DNA of 64,000 nucleotides from Litomosoides sigmodontis (Eukaryota; Nematoda; Chromadorea; Rhabditida; Onchocercidae), in NCBI GenBank assembly GCA_963070105.1, contig OY718807.1, forward strand, positions 5,119,001 to 5,183,000, written 5' to 3'. Below the pieces are notes generated by a model. That model was not told the DNA's origin, ran no database searches, and saw only the letters and a list, made by a program, of their open reading frames with translations. The translations under genes were made by a program, and so were the position numbers. This document shows positions 30,948-44,144 of this stretch, piece after piece. Positions within the stretch are counted from its first letter, which is position 1, and each line of letters opens with the position of its first letter.

Positions 30948-30969
30948 TGGGGTAGGATATCCTACCCCA
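30948..30969. promoter_or_regulatory. 22-bp perfect palindrome upstream of the bublin-like gene
   Basis: Each arm is TGGGGTAGGAT followed at once by its reverse complement, giving 22 bp of unbroken dyad symmetry with no spacer. It lies 265 bp upstream of the ATG at 31234. It could bind a dimeric regulator or form a cruciform; neither is shown. Confidence 0.4.
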
Positions 30970-31233
30970 TTTCCTTCGTTTTCTCCAACGATTCACCGGT
31001 CAACGAGAAGCGTGAAATTATATCACTGATCGCACTGTATTACTGATTTTCTGATAAATGCTGTTAGCCTGAATCGATGAGAAACGTGCTGATCGTCTTC
31101 TTCGATCTTCTACGTTACTTTTCTGACAGTAAGAAAAGCAACAGTGAGAATAGATTGGGTTGCAGAAAGCGTTGTAAGTGACAGAATCAGTTGAAGCAGC
31201 GGCAGCAATAGCAACGCAGATATTTATTCTCAA

Positions 31234-34200
31234 ATGAGCTGTGATAAAAGGATAATGAATGGTGACAATAATGACCGGTGTGTGATATCATCGTCCACCT
31301 CCACGTCATCAAAGGACGATCAGCAACAACAACAATCACAGAAGCCATTGCTGCAATCTGTTCAAAACCAGGCAACTGAAGATAAAAACAAACGAAGCAT
31401 CAATGAGATTGCTACATCTTCGCCACCATCGACGGTAGCCGGTGAAGACGTAGCCGTTGTCCGAATGCGGAACAGACCGCTTTCCCAAACTCAACAACAG
31501 GTGTAGTCGTTGTTCAATAATTTCAAGAATGCAATACTAATGTTATGCTTCCAGTGTAGCATGCAAATAAGAATGTAATAAGTTTAAAAGTTAAGGGAAA
31601 CTTGGCGATCAGGGAAACTACTGATTTCCATGAGTCACATGTAGAGGTTTGAAGTATTCTGATTAGTTGTAGATGAATTTCCAGTTTTATTCTCAACTAA
31701 TCAAGTCCCAGAACAAAACTTTTCTTTTGTAATGCTGCATATATATTTTGCTAATTATGTCATGGTATTGTTCTCTATGAGATTTGAAAATTGACATTTT
31801 AAACTAAATTTGGAATTGATAAAAATGTATAAGTATGGCTATTATCGTTAAAAACTCTGTAGAATGATGGACGATTGACCGATGCGCGTTTCTATTTTAT
31901 TCCAAACTTTGTTTCCTTTTTCATACATTGACATTTCATCTCTTTATTGATAGCATTTATTTTTGATGGTTTATTATAATTCCGAAGGGCAAACATGGCA
32001 AATATGTTATTTCTTTCGACGTCACATTAGTCACAGTAAACAAAACATCAAGCATAACTATTTAAGTCATTCTCGGATAATCTGCAAACATTTTTAAACT
32101 TCAATTTAACCCATTCTAAAATAATTAGTTTAAATCTTTCAATCTAATAAGTTTAATATTGGCTGTGAACGACAAGTTCAAAGCATTGCAATAACAAATA
32201 TGAAGTCTTGCAGTGAAATGTTGCAGACTGCAATAAATGGTACAATATCAGGCGTTAATGGAAACAGCAAAAATAGTTCGCTTGCTGTGCTGCAACACGG
32301 TCTCGAAGTGCTTAATGAAATTACAACCGAAGATGATGGGAATGAAGGTAAATTTCATTCCTTTCAACTTATAACGCTAAGAATGTTTTGTTTGAACAAT
32401 GAAATGCAATTTTTCTGTGAAGTCATTTATTGTTAAGAAAGAAGCATTTATCTGTGAAATGTATGAAAATTAAATTAGATTGTAGAAATTTTATATATGC
32501 TAATTTTATCTGTGAAACAAAATTAGAACCAGCCAATGGAGTTTCTTCCACAATTTATAGCATGCACTCTAAAGAGGCAAATAATTGTGACATTTCATTT
32601 TCTGCTGTTATTTTTTGTGGAGAGGAATGATTGAGTAAAACTTACATTCTCATGCGTTTTCTTTCTAAGTGAAACGATGTATTTATGAATTATTTCACAT
32701 TTCATATAATCTGGAAATTCCAGTTTTTTTTCTCGCAATTGTTAAAGGGAACATTTCACTTATAAAAAGTTTTCTCCTCGTTTTTTGGTTTACTGTAATG
32801 TTCCTGTTTTCTTCTGTAGAGATTCGGAAATTGGATTCACAGTTGGATCATTTGAATCATTACATGGATAAGGTTGAGGAAAGGATCAAAACACACAATG
32901 AAAAATTGATGGATACTTTGAAGCACCAAAGAGAAGAACGTGAGAAAAGACGTCGTTCTTTTCATGAAGTATGATTATTTCCATTTTAAAACCACCTAGT
33001 AGTAAATAGAGGCAAAAAAGATGTACTGAAATGTAAATACAAATTTCAAATTGGTACAATGTAGTATTAGAGCTGTATGTTTTCATAATCTGTAGAATTA
33101 AATCGTGTATTCGGTAGGCTTAAACAATTTAATCTTCGGTTATTGTGTTGGATTTTATAGTAATAATTTGCTGGGGTATATTTTAATACTTTTTTTCCTG
33201 TTGAAATTCCACGTAAATAGTGATAGCAAATCTAAATATTTGTATAAGTAATTTAAATTAAAATTTTATTTATTAACAGAATGAGTACTTAATCAGTTGA
33301 TTGTGACTTTTAGCATATTAATTCATTATTGTTCAGGGCATAGTTGTCTGTCGAGTAAGATGGTATTTTTGTTTTCAACTGAAAACAGATGAGAATCGTG
33401 GTACTGCACTAATGTAAGTACAAATGTGGCATTTGAATCAGATTGTTAGGTTTAGTGAGAAGTTCCGATTATCATAGTGTCATCTGCATCACTAATTTTT
33501 CTCATGTAAAACAACTTTACCTTTATCAGTGAAGAGTTGGTAGAGATTGATTGCTGCAGTTACCTATCAAAGTTGATCTTAACTTACACTATTGCTTGAG
33601 TAAGCCATTACAATTATAGTACAAGTGAAAGTGCGTAAGTACAATTACAGTACAACCAGAAAATTTTATAATTTTAGTTTGATGTTTCTACTTAATAAAT
33701 TAATAATACACTCGAATAATTGCTAATATGATATCATAATTTTTTCTCTATTAATTTCCATTGATGTAGGTAATTAGGATATCTTTTTTTTTTAAAATTA
33801 TTTCAAGTGGATCAGTTGACTATGTTTAGAAATAAAGTACACAAATAATGTTCAGAAAAACTTTCTATGAAATTATCCTGTGAAATTGGTATGAAGAGAC
33901 TTCGAACTTTCGGTAAAATTCTTTCTTACGTCCTTATTTGACAACTTTTTTTTTCTAATAAAGTTTACCGCAACTATTTTCGTCTGTTTTTTTCTCATTC
34001 GAAATATGAACATATTAGGTGGCACGGTTTGGGATACCTGTACTGTAGCACCTCATTAGTAATCCTTTCTAGCGAAAAGTGACTTTTCATCTGCCATAAG
34101 AGAAGATTTTAGTGCTATGTTGAATGATTAAAGCAATCTCTTTTGTTTGGGAAATTAGCAGGCGGTAAGTTTTTAACCTTTTGTTCTAACGAAATGAAAT

Positions 34201-35012
34201 AAGCTTTTATTAGCTTTACTATCTGTTATTGTAGCATGCTCATTTTTCCTTTTTTACTCCTTTGTTGTATTTTGAAGTACCTAAATTTTAAAGACATTTG
34301 TTCTCATGCGACTTGCTTATTAGCGAAATACAAAACTCTTTAATTCGTTTTCTCCTCTTCGAGGTTTCTTTGCCTCAAATTTTTATAATAAATTTAGAAA
34401 ATTAATAAAACAGTTATTGGATTTCTGTTTAATAGGTATCTTCTAAATTATCCGTTTTTAATGTCAACAGATTTGGCTGCTTGTTGTTTTAAGAAGTTTT
34501 AAATCTAAGAGAGTCGATTATGCAACGAGCAAATTTTATAAATTCAGATTCCTGATCTCTTCAAGTAAATTCATACATCTCTGTTTCTAATACATTATTT
34601 TTTCCTTCTACAATGTTGCATTTGTATTTTTAATATACGTGTATAATATACGTGTATGTACACTCAAATATTTACTCTGAGGAAGTGACAGAGCTCTATT
34701 TGTCAAATACTGCTAATATTGACTGCGGAAATATTTTGTTAATTAGCTTCATGAAGCTGCCTGTTGCCTGTTTTTCGCCTTCAGTCAGTTTCAGTTTTAG
34801 CTTCATTCCGACTGAAATGTTTGTGAGAAATGAGCAAAACTTTTTGCAAAATTTTTATAAATTTTCAGCGTATCGCATTGAACCAACAAGAAGATGATGA
34901 CTTCCAACGACAAATTGCAACACTTTTAAGTCGCGTTGACATATCTAAGAATCGCGCATCAATGTATGATATCATTAGCCAAATGGAAATTCCAAAATCT
35001 AACGGACAGTAA
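31234..35012 (+). CDS. Coiled-coil protein, bublin (BBLN/UPF0184)-like
   Basis: Four exons (31234-31500, 32227-32347, 32820-32968, 34869-35012) join in frame to 226 aa, with consistent GT-AG phases 0, 1 and 0. The N-terminal 90 residues are polar, rich in Ser and Gln, and likely disordered. Residues 130-180 form a strong heptad coiled coil that begins KLDSQLDHLNHYMDKVEER and resembles the core of human bublin, a small coiled-coil protein. In C. elegans, BBLN-1 maintains intermediate filaments and lumen shape in tubular epithelia. The C-terminal 47 residues (RIALNQQEDDDF onward) are charged and helical. An acceptor ending at 31219 lies 14 nt before the ATG. The bublin assignment is moderate, because any short coiled coil can look similar; the exon structure is well supported. 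Confidence 0.55.
34632..34657. repeat. Two tandem 13-bp copies containing TACGTG
   Basis: AATATACGTGTAT is repeated twice head to tail in the last intron of the bublin-like gene, 212 bp before its last exon. TACGTG is the core bound by HIF-1 in nematodes and mammals (RCGTG). Confidence 0.6.
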
Positions 35013-35387
35013 TTTTAATATCTATACAGCTGCTGCTCCAGCTGGATGGTAAAAAACTAATGTGAATCGTTATTCTTTCAATTTTTCTAAAATTTAAAAT
35101 TTACATACTACTACTGGACAGTTAAGTTAAGTTATGCTTATAAAAAATCACTGTTTTATATAAAGTCTTAAAAAAGAAAACTGAATTTTGACCTTTTAAG
35201 TTCTCCTGAACTTTGCTATCATCTCATCTCTGTGAGCTTGATTACATTTGCAATTTCATCTGTGCGTAAGTCTTCAATTCGAGACAGTACAGACAGTACC
35301 AATTTATCAGGATATCATCATTGACATACCAAATACTGCACTGATTACGCTAACGTTCACATTATATTTTATCTTAATTTTTACTAA

Positions 35388-35470
35388 CCACTACTACTAC
35401 TACTACTGCTACTACTACTACTGCTGCTGCTACTACTACTACTACTACTACTACTATTACTGTTACTGCT
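35388..35470. repeat. CTA/CTG trinucleotide microsatellite
   Basis: About 80 nt of CTA units with scattered CTG and TTA variants, in the 3' region of the bublin-like gene. Confidence 0.9.
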
Positions 35471-37661
35471 GCTCTTGCTTCATTGTACTTTAATGTACAA
35501 ATAGTACCGCAAGCTCTTCTTCCATCCTTTTCTCAGCGATTGTGAAAACTGTTTTCACATTAGCGTTAGCAATAATAAAGCAAATAATCGCTTTAACACT
35601 TTTCTCTTTTATGATCAAACTGTTCTTACCATCTAGTGTGCGTACGACATTATTATTGTTGATTTCACTGTACTAGCTGTTGAAAAGGATCAAGATAGAA
35701 ATAAATTATTGTTAGTATTACAATTCTTATAAATTCATCAATTTGAATTTAAAAAATTTCAAAAAATATTGGTTTTTCAAGTGGCCTTTCTGCATATTCA
35801 TTTTGTTGTTGTCACATTTCGTTAATTTCGTACTTCTTCCCTCACTACTAATTCACATATAATTGTAGCGATAATACTGAATTCTGAACTATGCTTTGAA
35901 TAACCAATAAATAGTATTCCCGAGCGATCCTCGTGCAATGAAACGGATAAAATTATGAAAACTCGAAGTTAACATCTTTCCTACCTGATTTAATTGGACG
36001 GTATGAGCGTGTCTTCTCAAGCACATCAAATTTTTGAGTAATTTTTATACAGACTGATGGCGATGCACTATCAGTTGCATTCTATAATAGCGGTGCTATC
36101 AGTTGCTAATTGCAAGTTTTCTCAACAGTGCTCAGTGGTAGGTAATTCATTCTGCGCTCCTTCTAGTCTATCGCTTTTTTCAACAGCGTTTAATGTGATT
36201 TTCGTAATTGCAAATTCATTTTTCAAAATTTTTTTGACAAAAATTCACAAAAAAAAATGTGAATTCTTCATTGGTATGAGATATCAAGAAAAAGACGAGC
36301 GAAAGGGAGAAAAGAAAAGGGAGTAGAAGGTAGGTGATAAGCAAAAAAAAGGAACGAGTTGGCATCATGCACTGGTTCTTAGTACATTTTATAGCAATAT
36401 CAGAATGATTCTTCTTCCTTAAACCACTTCAGTAAACTATTGTTATTCTTATAATGGAAAATCCGTCTATTGGAGTAAGTTGTTCGACGACAAATAATCA
36501 ATCCGCTCTGTAAACTGTCGTATTTTGTTGTTAAAGAACGGGATTTGAACAATAAATTGATTAAGCAGGAGTTATAAAGAATGCGGTAATGCAAATGTTA
36601 AATTAAGCAAAAGAAATTTGAACAACAGAGATCAGAGAAAAAGAAAAATGATAGGATAGGAGATCTCCGACAAGTAGATGTGGCTCTTGCCACCACTTCC
36701 TGAACATTATTATCTTGAACTCGCATTTACCTTCCATTTTGAAGCATAAATGGACAGGATTTCGAATTAGAAATTTCATGTGATAAGTGATTCTCCGGAT
36801 CAATTTGAGACTCTTTGATTTCAATACCATTACTTCTTCATGTTCAAGATCGCTGATTCCAGTATCAGAAAGTGTACGTGTTGGGAAAGCCGAGAGAAAC
36901 TTAACACAAATTATAAAAATCTATAAGACTTCACCATTTAATCATTGCTAGATTGTTACATCTATATGTCGCGTACCTTGCAATCGGTTTGGACATCTTA
37001 TGAAAGGCAATTACTTACGTCATTTACAAGCTTTCTTGGTAGTTGACTAATTTCACAAGACTTTGTGCCAGTCAGCCTTTGATCTGTTTAGCTTCAACCA
37101 TAAATTCTCTGTGCTTGCATACCACCGCACATTCCCAGTCCACCATGATTTATATATCCGTCAAACTGACTTAACCAGCGGAATCATTTTTTGCCTTATT
37201 CATTACGCAATCATCACTCATTACTCATCCTTTTTCATCCACTTCTGGCTGAACTACTTTTTCAACACATTCTCTCAACTACTCCTTTGTGATTGCGACG
37301 CTGCACATCCTGCACATACAGCAGTCATCTTGTACTTTTACGAATTCGCAATGCTCAATTATTATCCCTTTGCCTAATGTTCTGTTACTTAAACCAGTTA
37401 ATTCCTAGTAAACCTTTAGATATTAAGATATTATTAAGTATTGTTGTGGATCTACAAATAATCAAAACCAAACGTTCACAACAATATACGATGAATGGAT
37501 GATCATCAGCCATTACCAATCATTTCCTACTTCACTAATTAAAATACTCTTTCTCACTCAATTTAGGATTTCTTTCAAGCCTTTTTTCAGCTTGAATTTC
37601 ATGTACAACCTATACCTTCTGACACTGGAATCAGCTGCTTGAATTTTTAACTCCAAAGTCC

Positions 37662-37667
37662 TTTATT
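37662..37667 (-). terminator. Polyadenylation signal of ELP3 (candidate)
   Basis: AATAAA on the minus strand, about 265 nt past the ELP3 stop codon. Confidence 0.4.
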
Positions 37668-37931
37668 AATAAGCACCTGGTGAATTTCAGGATACAAATT
37701 CATCGAATCCTGAGTTCCTTTCAGTTACCAAAGTAATAATAAACCAATACATGAATCAAAACCAAATTAATTCTTAAAATAGCAAAAATAAATATATTAA
37801 TACATTTGGAGCAAAAATTATGTAAGTTGGAACAAAAAATCCTGAGAGACTATCAGCACATTAAAAATTATATTCATAAACATACACTGAACTAGTGATA
37901 TTCTGAACAGTTAGAATAAAAGATATGAAAA

Positions 37932-40900
37932 TCATAACACCTTCGACATGTAAGGACCGTCCAGTTCATATCCCATTTTCCTGAAAGCAATGTGTCATAA
38001 TTATCACAAGAAAAAAATCATTAAAACATAGTGAATCCCTATTAACATAGAATATTTTTTTTAGTATAAAACCATTTACCAGTCTGCTGCGGTTTTATAC
38101 AACAATTACAAAATCCAATTTCATTACCAGAGTTGAGCAACACATATTCATAACTCCTAGAATACAAAATGTATATCCGTCATGAAATACAGTTTAAAAA
38201 CTAAATTTACAAACGAAACCATCCCAAATTTTTATAGATTCCCAATTTTTTTAGATATATTTTTCGGGAATAAAAAAAAATTATCACTGCAACAGTTGAA
38301 TTTTGAAAAATATGCCACGAGACTGAGGTGTTTTCTAAAGAACAAGTAAAACTTTGAGACATAGTGAAGTTAACGGCAAAAGAACGTGGCATAACAAAAA
38401 TGCTTTTTCTGCTATATCATGATGGTAACTGGTCCATAATTTTTTGAAATTGCTACCGAATTCTTTTTCAGTTTGGAAAGAGTTTGGAATTTGTTTCTAC
38501 GATTTCTGACAAGAGGAAAAAAGTGGCGGACTATCTCTGTCTAGGTCCTTCCTCTACATCTACACACAAAAAATACACGGTTTTTAAATTTGTTATGCTT
38601 ATCTAATAATTACGAAGAAAATAGATTAGTAAAAACAAAGATATGGTTCATTAAATTGGATCTGTATATTTCAAAGATGCGGTAAAAGAATAGGTATAGT
38701 TCATTTCCTTATTATAAAAACACTTAGGAAAAGCGTTGTACAAAATTTATTCTCTGTATAATCCTCTCTCCTGGATAAATCAAACAAATAAGCTTTTGTA
38801 TCCCCAAGAAACAATTTAAATTCAGTATAGACAAAAATTAACATTTTTTACGAAAAATATTTTCTCAATTTAAAAAATTAAAAATATTAAAACGAAAAAA
38901 AAACGTTCCCATATAGCTAGCAAAACTAACCGATAATAGTTCCGCGTACCCACGCCAGAAATAATTGCTAATTTACTGCTACAATGTTCATTTTTCGCTA
39001 TTCGTTCTGCTTCTTCCATTAATAGTTGGCCGAATCCTTGATGCTGGAATTTGGATGGATCTCGAGCTGATACCGGTACTACTGAACCATAAACGTGCAG
39101 CTCACGAACGATTGATACTCCATCCTTAAAATGATTCAATGCTAAAACAAATTTTGGAAGGAAATCTAGATCTAATTAGTTACCAAATAACTTCCAAAGT
39201 TGTCTTCTAAAATAGATGGAAACAACACAAATACCGTTGCCCAGTATGAAACAAGAGAATTATGTTGGAACCTTAATGAATCCACTGAATTCTCTAAGTA
39301 AATCTTTAATCCACATAAACGAAAAATTAATATTTTATTAAAAAATTTGTATATCTATTTTTTGAATTATATATACATGTATATAATTTTAAATCACTTA
39401 TATTTTTCAAAATGGTCTGATGACATCCCATATAGCAAAAACACTGCCAAAAAACATAAAATTCATTTTGCACAACTAAAACATGTATGAAACAAACTGA
39501 GCGAATATGCTCAAATCTTTTTTAGCAAAAAGTAGAGTAAAATACATTTAAACTGGCACCATGTTCCTATTTTGGAAAATAACGTGTCCTGCTTTAATTC
39601 TGAAGCTCCACTACTAAATAAGAGACACAGAATGTGGCGATATTAGTAAAAGAAATGTGGATTAGAAAATAGGGAAAAAATCCCGCTTTTAGAGAAAAAA
39701 ATTCAAAGAACTCAAATACTTTCTATATTTAAACTTCGTCAAGTACCAAACCTTACCAAATTTTCGTCCCTTCTCCCTCCCTCAAAATTATTTCTTCATA
39801 TTCCAAACCTCTCTATGATAAAACATATTATGCTTGAATGCGAAAAAGAAAAGACATCTTTGAAATATTGTTAAAGCTTGATCTGTAAATATTAAGTGCC
39901 TTTAAGTAAATAAATGGACTTCTTGGAGTTAAAAGTGGAAGAGTTTAGATTTTTATTACTGTGCTTCATGAACGCTTCGTCTTTGCGCCATTACTAGTAT
40001 GATACAAGATAAAATAATAAAATGGAAATAAGATTTCAGAAAAGCTAAAATTCGTCACCGCAAATAATCCTCCAAAGTAACTCCTCACTGAATAAATAGA
40101 AAAAATTTACTCGACTTCAATATTTAACTTGTTGTAAACAATCACAAATAATACCTTCAGCTCCGATCGATGAACTTTACCGGCACATTTTCGCAGTCTT
40201 AACAAACCAACGAGAATATCCTAAAGAAAGATATTTTTTTGATAGAATATGAAGAATGGATGATTATGGAAAATAAACCAACCTCATCCATCTTATAACC
40301 TTTGATAAATGTTTAATTTGTTACGAACTTCCAAAAAAAAAACCTGTTCTGGATCCTCATACGAAAGAAATGTCTCCCATCCACCATTCGCGACATAGTC
40401 CCTGCGAATAAGTTCAATCTGGTAAGGGCGAATTTTATTATGTATTTCCTGAAATTACAACATAATCTATTTCATAATTTGTAAATTCGTATTTGACAAA
40501 ATCAGAAGTAAGCAAATTCTACAATTTTCACTGATACTTTTCTTATTTCCCAATGAATCGGTTAACTTATTCATTCAACAAATCAATTTTAGGAACATGT
40601 TTAATGGACTGACTTTTGCTTAGTACGAATTAACATTTAAACAATCTTAAACACTAATTAAAAATTTTTAAATAACACCTGGATCCCAACTTCACGTGTT
40701 CTAACATCTCGACATGAAGTACCAAGTTGTTTCATACGTGCAAGAGCATGTTCACGGAGATTTCCGTACCGCACCCCACTAGTCACAAGTGGCATTGGTA
40801 TATCACGTTGTACGCGATAAACACGAGTCCATGGAGGAATTAGAGCCAGAATCCGAGCCGTCAAATCTACCAAAATCTTTAAAAATGTTAGGCTAGAAGT

Positions 40901-43900
40901 CAACTTGAGAAAAACTTTTCAAACCATATGAATTTTAACAAAACTTACAAGCAACAGATGAATCCATTGCTCTTAACCATGGAATAGCTTACGATAACAG
41001 AAACAGAAACAGTAAAAAAAATGAATTAGTTTCAGTGATTTAAGTTGAAATTAAGAATTGTTGCAGCAGCAGAACCTCTGGTGGGTAACTTTTATAACGT
41101 CCCGTTTTCCACAATTCATACAAGCCAGTGCCACGAATGACTAATGTTGGATATATTTTGAGACCATCTGGTCGAAACTCGGGGTTTTCAAAGAGCTCGA
41201 TAAACTGTTCCAAATCTCGCTCAATTCCAACATTGGGCAGATTGGGCATCATATGTATTACCACCTTGTAACCGGTATCTTTTGCCATTTCAAAACATTC
41301 ACATACTGCTTTCACCTGCAATAATTAATTATGAATCGAAAGTTTGTGAGCATTTCAATCAACTGTAATGAAGAGAAGTTTCCTGTTCAACTCAATTTTT
41401 GTAGCAGAAGAATTTTTTTCTTACACGGTAAAATGAATATGATAAGCGCCATCAGCAATATTTTTATTGATAACAAAAATTGATTTGGGTTACAAAAAGT
41501 GAATTTGATACTGAATTCCAAATACGCCTCCACCAATTTTTTACAATACGAATTCAGGCAATGAAGATGACACAACTTTTGAGTAAATAAATCAATTTCA
41601 TCTCTCTGCGATATTTTTTGCCATGTTGCGTAAATACAAAAACAGTTCACTACAATCTTTTAAAAAGGACAAAAATCAAAAGTGTTCACTATTCCTGTAA
41701 TTTTTGACTTTCAACTATCAATTTTTATAAGTTTTCGCGACTGATATGCAATAAACTAATAAAAAACACATACAGTATGGCCTCTATTTGTGTCCCTCGC
41801 AACATCTTCGTATATTGACTGAACACCAATTTCTAGCCTTGTACAACCATAGCTTAACATTTCATCCAAATGCCTCGGTAAACAGTAATCAGGTCTAGTT
41901 TCGATAGTTATGCCAATACATTTCACTCGACTTCGTTCGCTGAACGCTACTGCCTGTTGTTCCAAATATATACATATACATCATAATGAGAACATTTAAG
42001 ATAAAACAACCATAATGCACTTATCTTCTACGTGATAGCTGTGGCTCTTAAATTAAAAAATAAATATGATACTTTTGCGTAGATTCCGAATGAAGTAATT
42101 TTATTATACAAATATGGAACCCACTGCAAACATTAAAAATAAATAAAAACCTCAGACACACTGCTACTAGTGTGACCACTCAACGCGTCGTGAAGATTCC
42201 GAATAAAATAATCCCGATAATCAACTGGTAGTGACAAGAAAGTACCTCCCATTACTATGAATTCCACCTGAAAAAATATAGGACCATTGTGCTTCCTCTT
42301 TATAATTTACTTTACTTCGTCCTAAATATGAAAAAAACCCCACCTACAAAACCTGTCAGAAATTCAATAGAATTCCCAGCTCAGAATTATACACACAACG
42401 AATTCAGCATCTACTAAAACATTTTTCATTATACTACCACATCGAAGCTTTTACTTGATTTAACCACTAACTTTAAAATCCACATAAACTTCACTTTAAA
42501 TGTGGCCGAAATTGTTATTTTTGATTCATAATGCCCAGAGTTAATTAAGGAATTGAATTTAAAAAATGAACAACTTTGTCAACATTATGTCCGAGCTGTG
42601 TAAGTTGTACCACTCGACTTCGCGTTTGCAGAAAAGGATTGTAACGAGCACGGATTGCTCGCATTGAGGTTGGCTCATAACCCGTATAAGACTGAGTACT
42701 GTATTCGAAATCAGAATCAGGTCCACCAGGACAGTATATACAAATATTACCTAAATGTTGCAAATAATTAATCACGAAGTGTTTTTAAATTTCTTAAAAT
42801 AATTCAAATAGGCTGCATACATCAGTTAAGTGAACTCACTGCTGCTGAAATGATAAACTAAGGTAAGTAATTCATTCATCATCTTACCAAAAATCAGATT
42901 AAAAAATTCAAAGATTCATAGGTGTTACAGACGTTCTCTACTTACGTTGAATTTAACTTTTTTTAACTATGGTACAACTGCAAAAGTGAAAAATACATCT
43001 AGTGTAAGTAAATGTTTAATTATAAAATTACTTTGGCATTTGAAAGGTTCAACTGATAGCAAAAAAATTCACCGGAATTCCATGCCAATATGTTCTGTAT
43101 CTCTTGAATATCATAATCATAAAGCAATCCTTAAGTTTGCAAAACTGCAGCATCAACACATTTTTAAAACTTGCCTGTAAAATTGATATGAGGGCAGCGA
43201 TGAGGCTTACACATAACGGCAATAATAGCAATGCCACTGGCCGTTCGAATTGGTTTAGCTTTCAATTTCGGCACTAACCAACTCTGTAAATCATTCACGA
43301 AGTATCTTTAAACTGAAAAGTGGTATCACAGATTAAGTATAAGCAGTAAAAAGTTATGGTATGCTATAAAAGAATTTCTACCACCATTGGTTATTTGTTA
43401 ACGTTGAATGTCAAGAATTGAAGTTTGTTAAAATTTTGAAATATTTTTTGCAAGGAATCAAATGCAGAGTATTGTAATTAAATTCTCATCTCTAATTTCA
43501 CATCCTCATATAAAATTAGTTTACATAAAACATATACATTCATGGCTAATTTTATCTCAGTATGTTAACCTACATTAAACACTGCAAGTACATTTGATAA
43601 ATTCCCAGAACCTAATCGGAAGTGTACCAATCGAAGCACATGAATTTTTAGGTAGAAATTAGACCGGAGGATCTCAATGCGCATGTTTGCAATTTCACAC
43701 AGAAATTAACGAAAACCAAATACATACCCGATGTTCCGCAGGCACTGCAGCAATGATATCCACCAATTTTGGCTGCCGGCTTAATGTATACATTGAGGAA
43801 ACTTTGCTTTTAAGGCGATTCAGATCGACATCTTTTCCCTCTCGATAGGCCTTAATCAAGCGAGCAATGATTTCATTCACTGCTTTCACGCTTTCTTCTC

Positions 43901-43922
43901 GAGAAATCTCTTCTGCGCTCAT
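37932..43922 (-). CDS. elpc-3: Elongator complex catalytic subunit 3 (tRNA wobble-uridine carboxymethyl-forming enzyme)
   Basis: Eleven exons, in transcript order 43922-43728, 43283-43175, 42750-42575, 42267-42151, 41953-41774, 41315-41076, 40876-40679, 40448-40344, 40220-40155, 39124-38931, 37980-37932, give 542 aa (human 547). The radical-SAM cluster ligands are C95, C105 and C108 (C-x9-C-x2-C). The acetyl-CoA binding loop is QHQGFG (about 489-494), followed by [10 protein letters not shown] in the GNAT-like domain. Conserved blocks include [20 protein letters not shown] and [12 protein letters not shown]3 starts formation of mcm5 and ncm5 side chains on tRNA U34, which keeps codon translation efficient, and it acts in the cytosol with ELP1/ELP2. 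Intron 2 has a GC donor (ACAG|GCAAGT). An acceptor at 43960/43959 lies 37 nt before the ATG and suits spliced-leader addition. The upstream gene is TUT1, 401 nt away. Confidence 0.98.
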
Positions 43923-43958
43923 CTTGAACCTCCCGGACTTCGTTTAGTTCAATTGTTT

Positions 43959-43960
43959 CC
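43959..43960 (-). other. Probable spliced-leader acceptor of ELP3
   Basis: The minus strand reads AAGCTTTAG then GAAAC, with no start codon before the ELP3 ATG 37 nt on. No upstream exon is evident, so trans-splicing is the simplest reading. This is inference. Confidence 0.45.
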
Positions 43961-44138
43961 TAAAGCTTAATATATCATAATATAATAAATACAATGCAAC
44001 AGAACCTAACAAAGAATATCGTAAAGTTATTTGGTAAAAGCAGAGAAATCCAAGAAAGCTAAAAATCTAAATATTCTGGAAAACTAGCTGTGGTACGCAA
44101 AATGCCAAATGCATAAATAATCAGGAGCCATTATAAAA

Positions 44139-44144
44139 TTTATT
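44139..44144 (-). terminator. Polyadenylation signal between TUT1 and ELP3
   Basis: AATAAA on the minus strand, 180 nt past the TUT1 stop and about 180 nt before the ELP3 splice acceptor at 43959. This is the layout expected at a nematode operon junction. Confidence 0.5.

Larger units (their letters stand above)
22338..31233. other. Gene-poor intergenic region
   Basis: Nearly 9 kb with no exon I can support. It is AT-rich with runs of T or A. It contains a 3 x 14 bp repeat (25121), a 12-bp inverted repeat (23819), CT and GA microsatellites (24174, 25992), a CA/tetranucleotide tract (29787-30064), an E-box palindrome (29427) and a 22-bp palindrome (30948). GC-somewhat-richer patches at 27720-28080 and 28700-28810 show no coding pattern. 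The right part probably holds the promoter and leader of the bublin-like gene. Confidence 0.55.
35013..37931. other. Convergent intergenic region and 3' ends
   Basis: The bublin-like gene and ELP3 point toward each other across about 2.9 kb. A plus-strand AATAAA lies at 35574-35579 and a minus-strand AATAAA at 37667-37662. A CTA/CTG trinucleotide microsatellite occupies 35388-35470. I see no further gene. Confidence 0.6.

Noticed and set aside
35248..35493. Tyr/Cys-repeat frame
   Set aside because: It is the CTA/CTG microsatellite read in one frame.
36520..36600. Possible tRNA on the minus strand, from a GTTCAAATCC B-box-like match
   Set aside because: The flanking bases cannot form a T-arm or acceptor stem, and no A box lies at the right distance.
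37063..37377. 104-codon plus-strand frame
   Set aside because: It has no ATG at its start, no family similarity, and lies in a convergent intergenic region rich in aromatic codons by composition.
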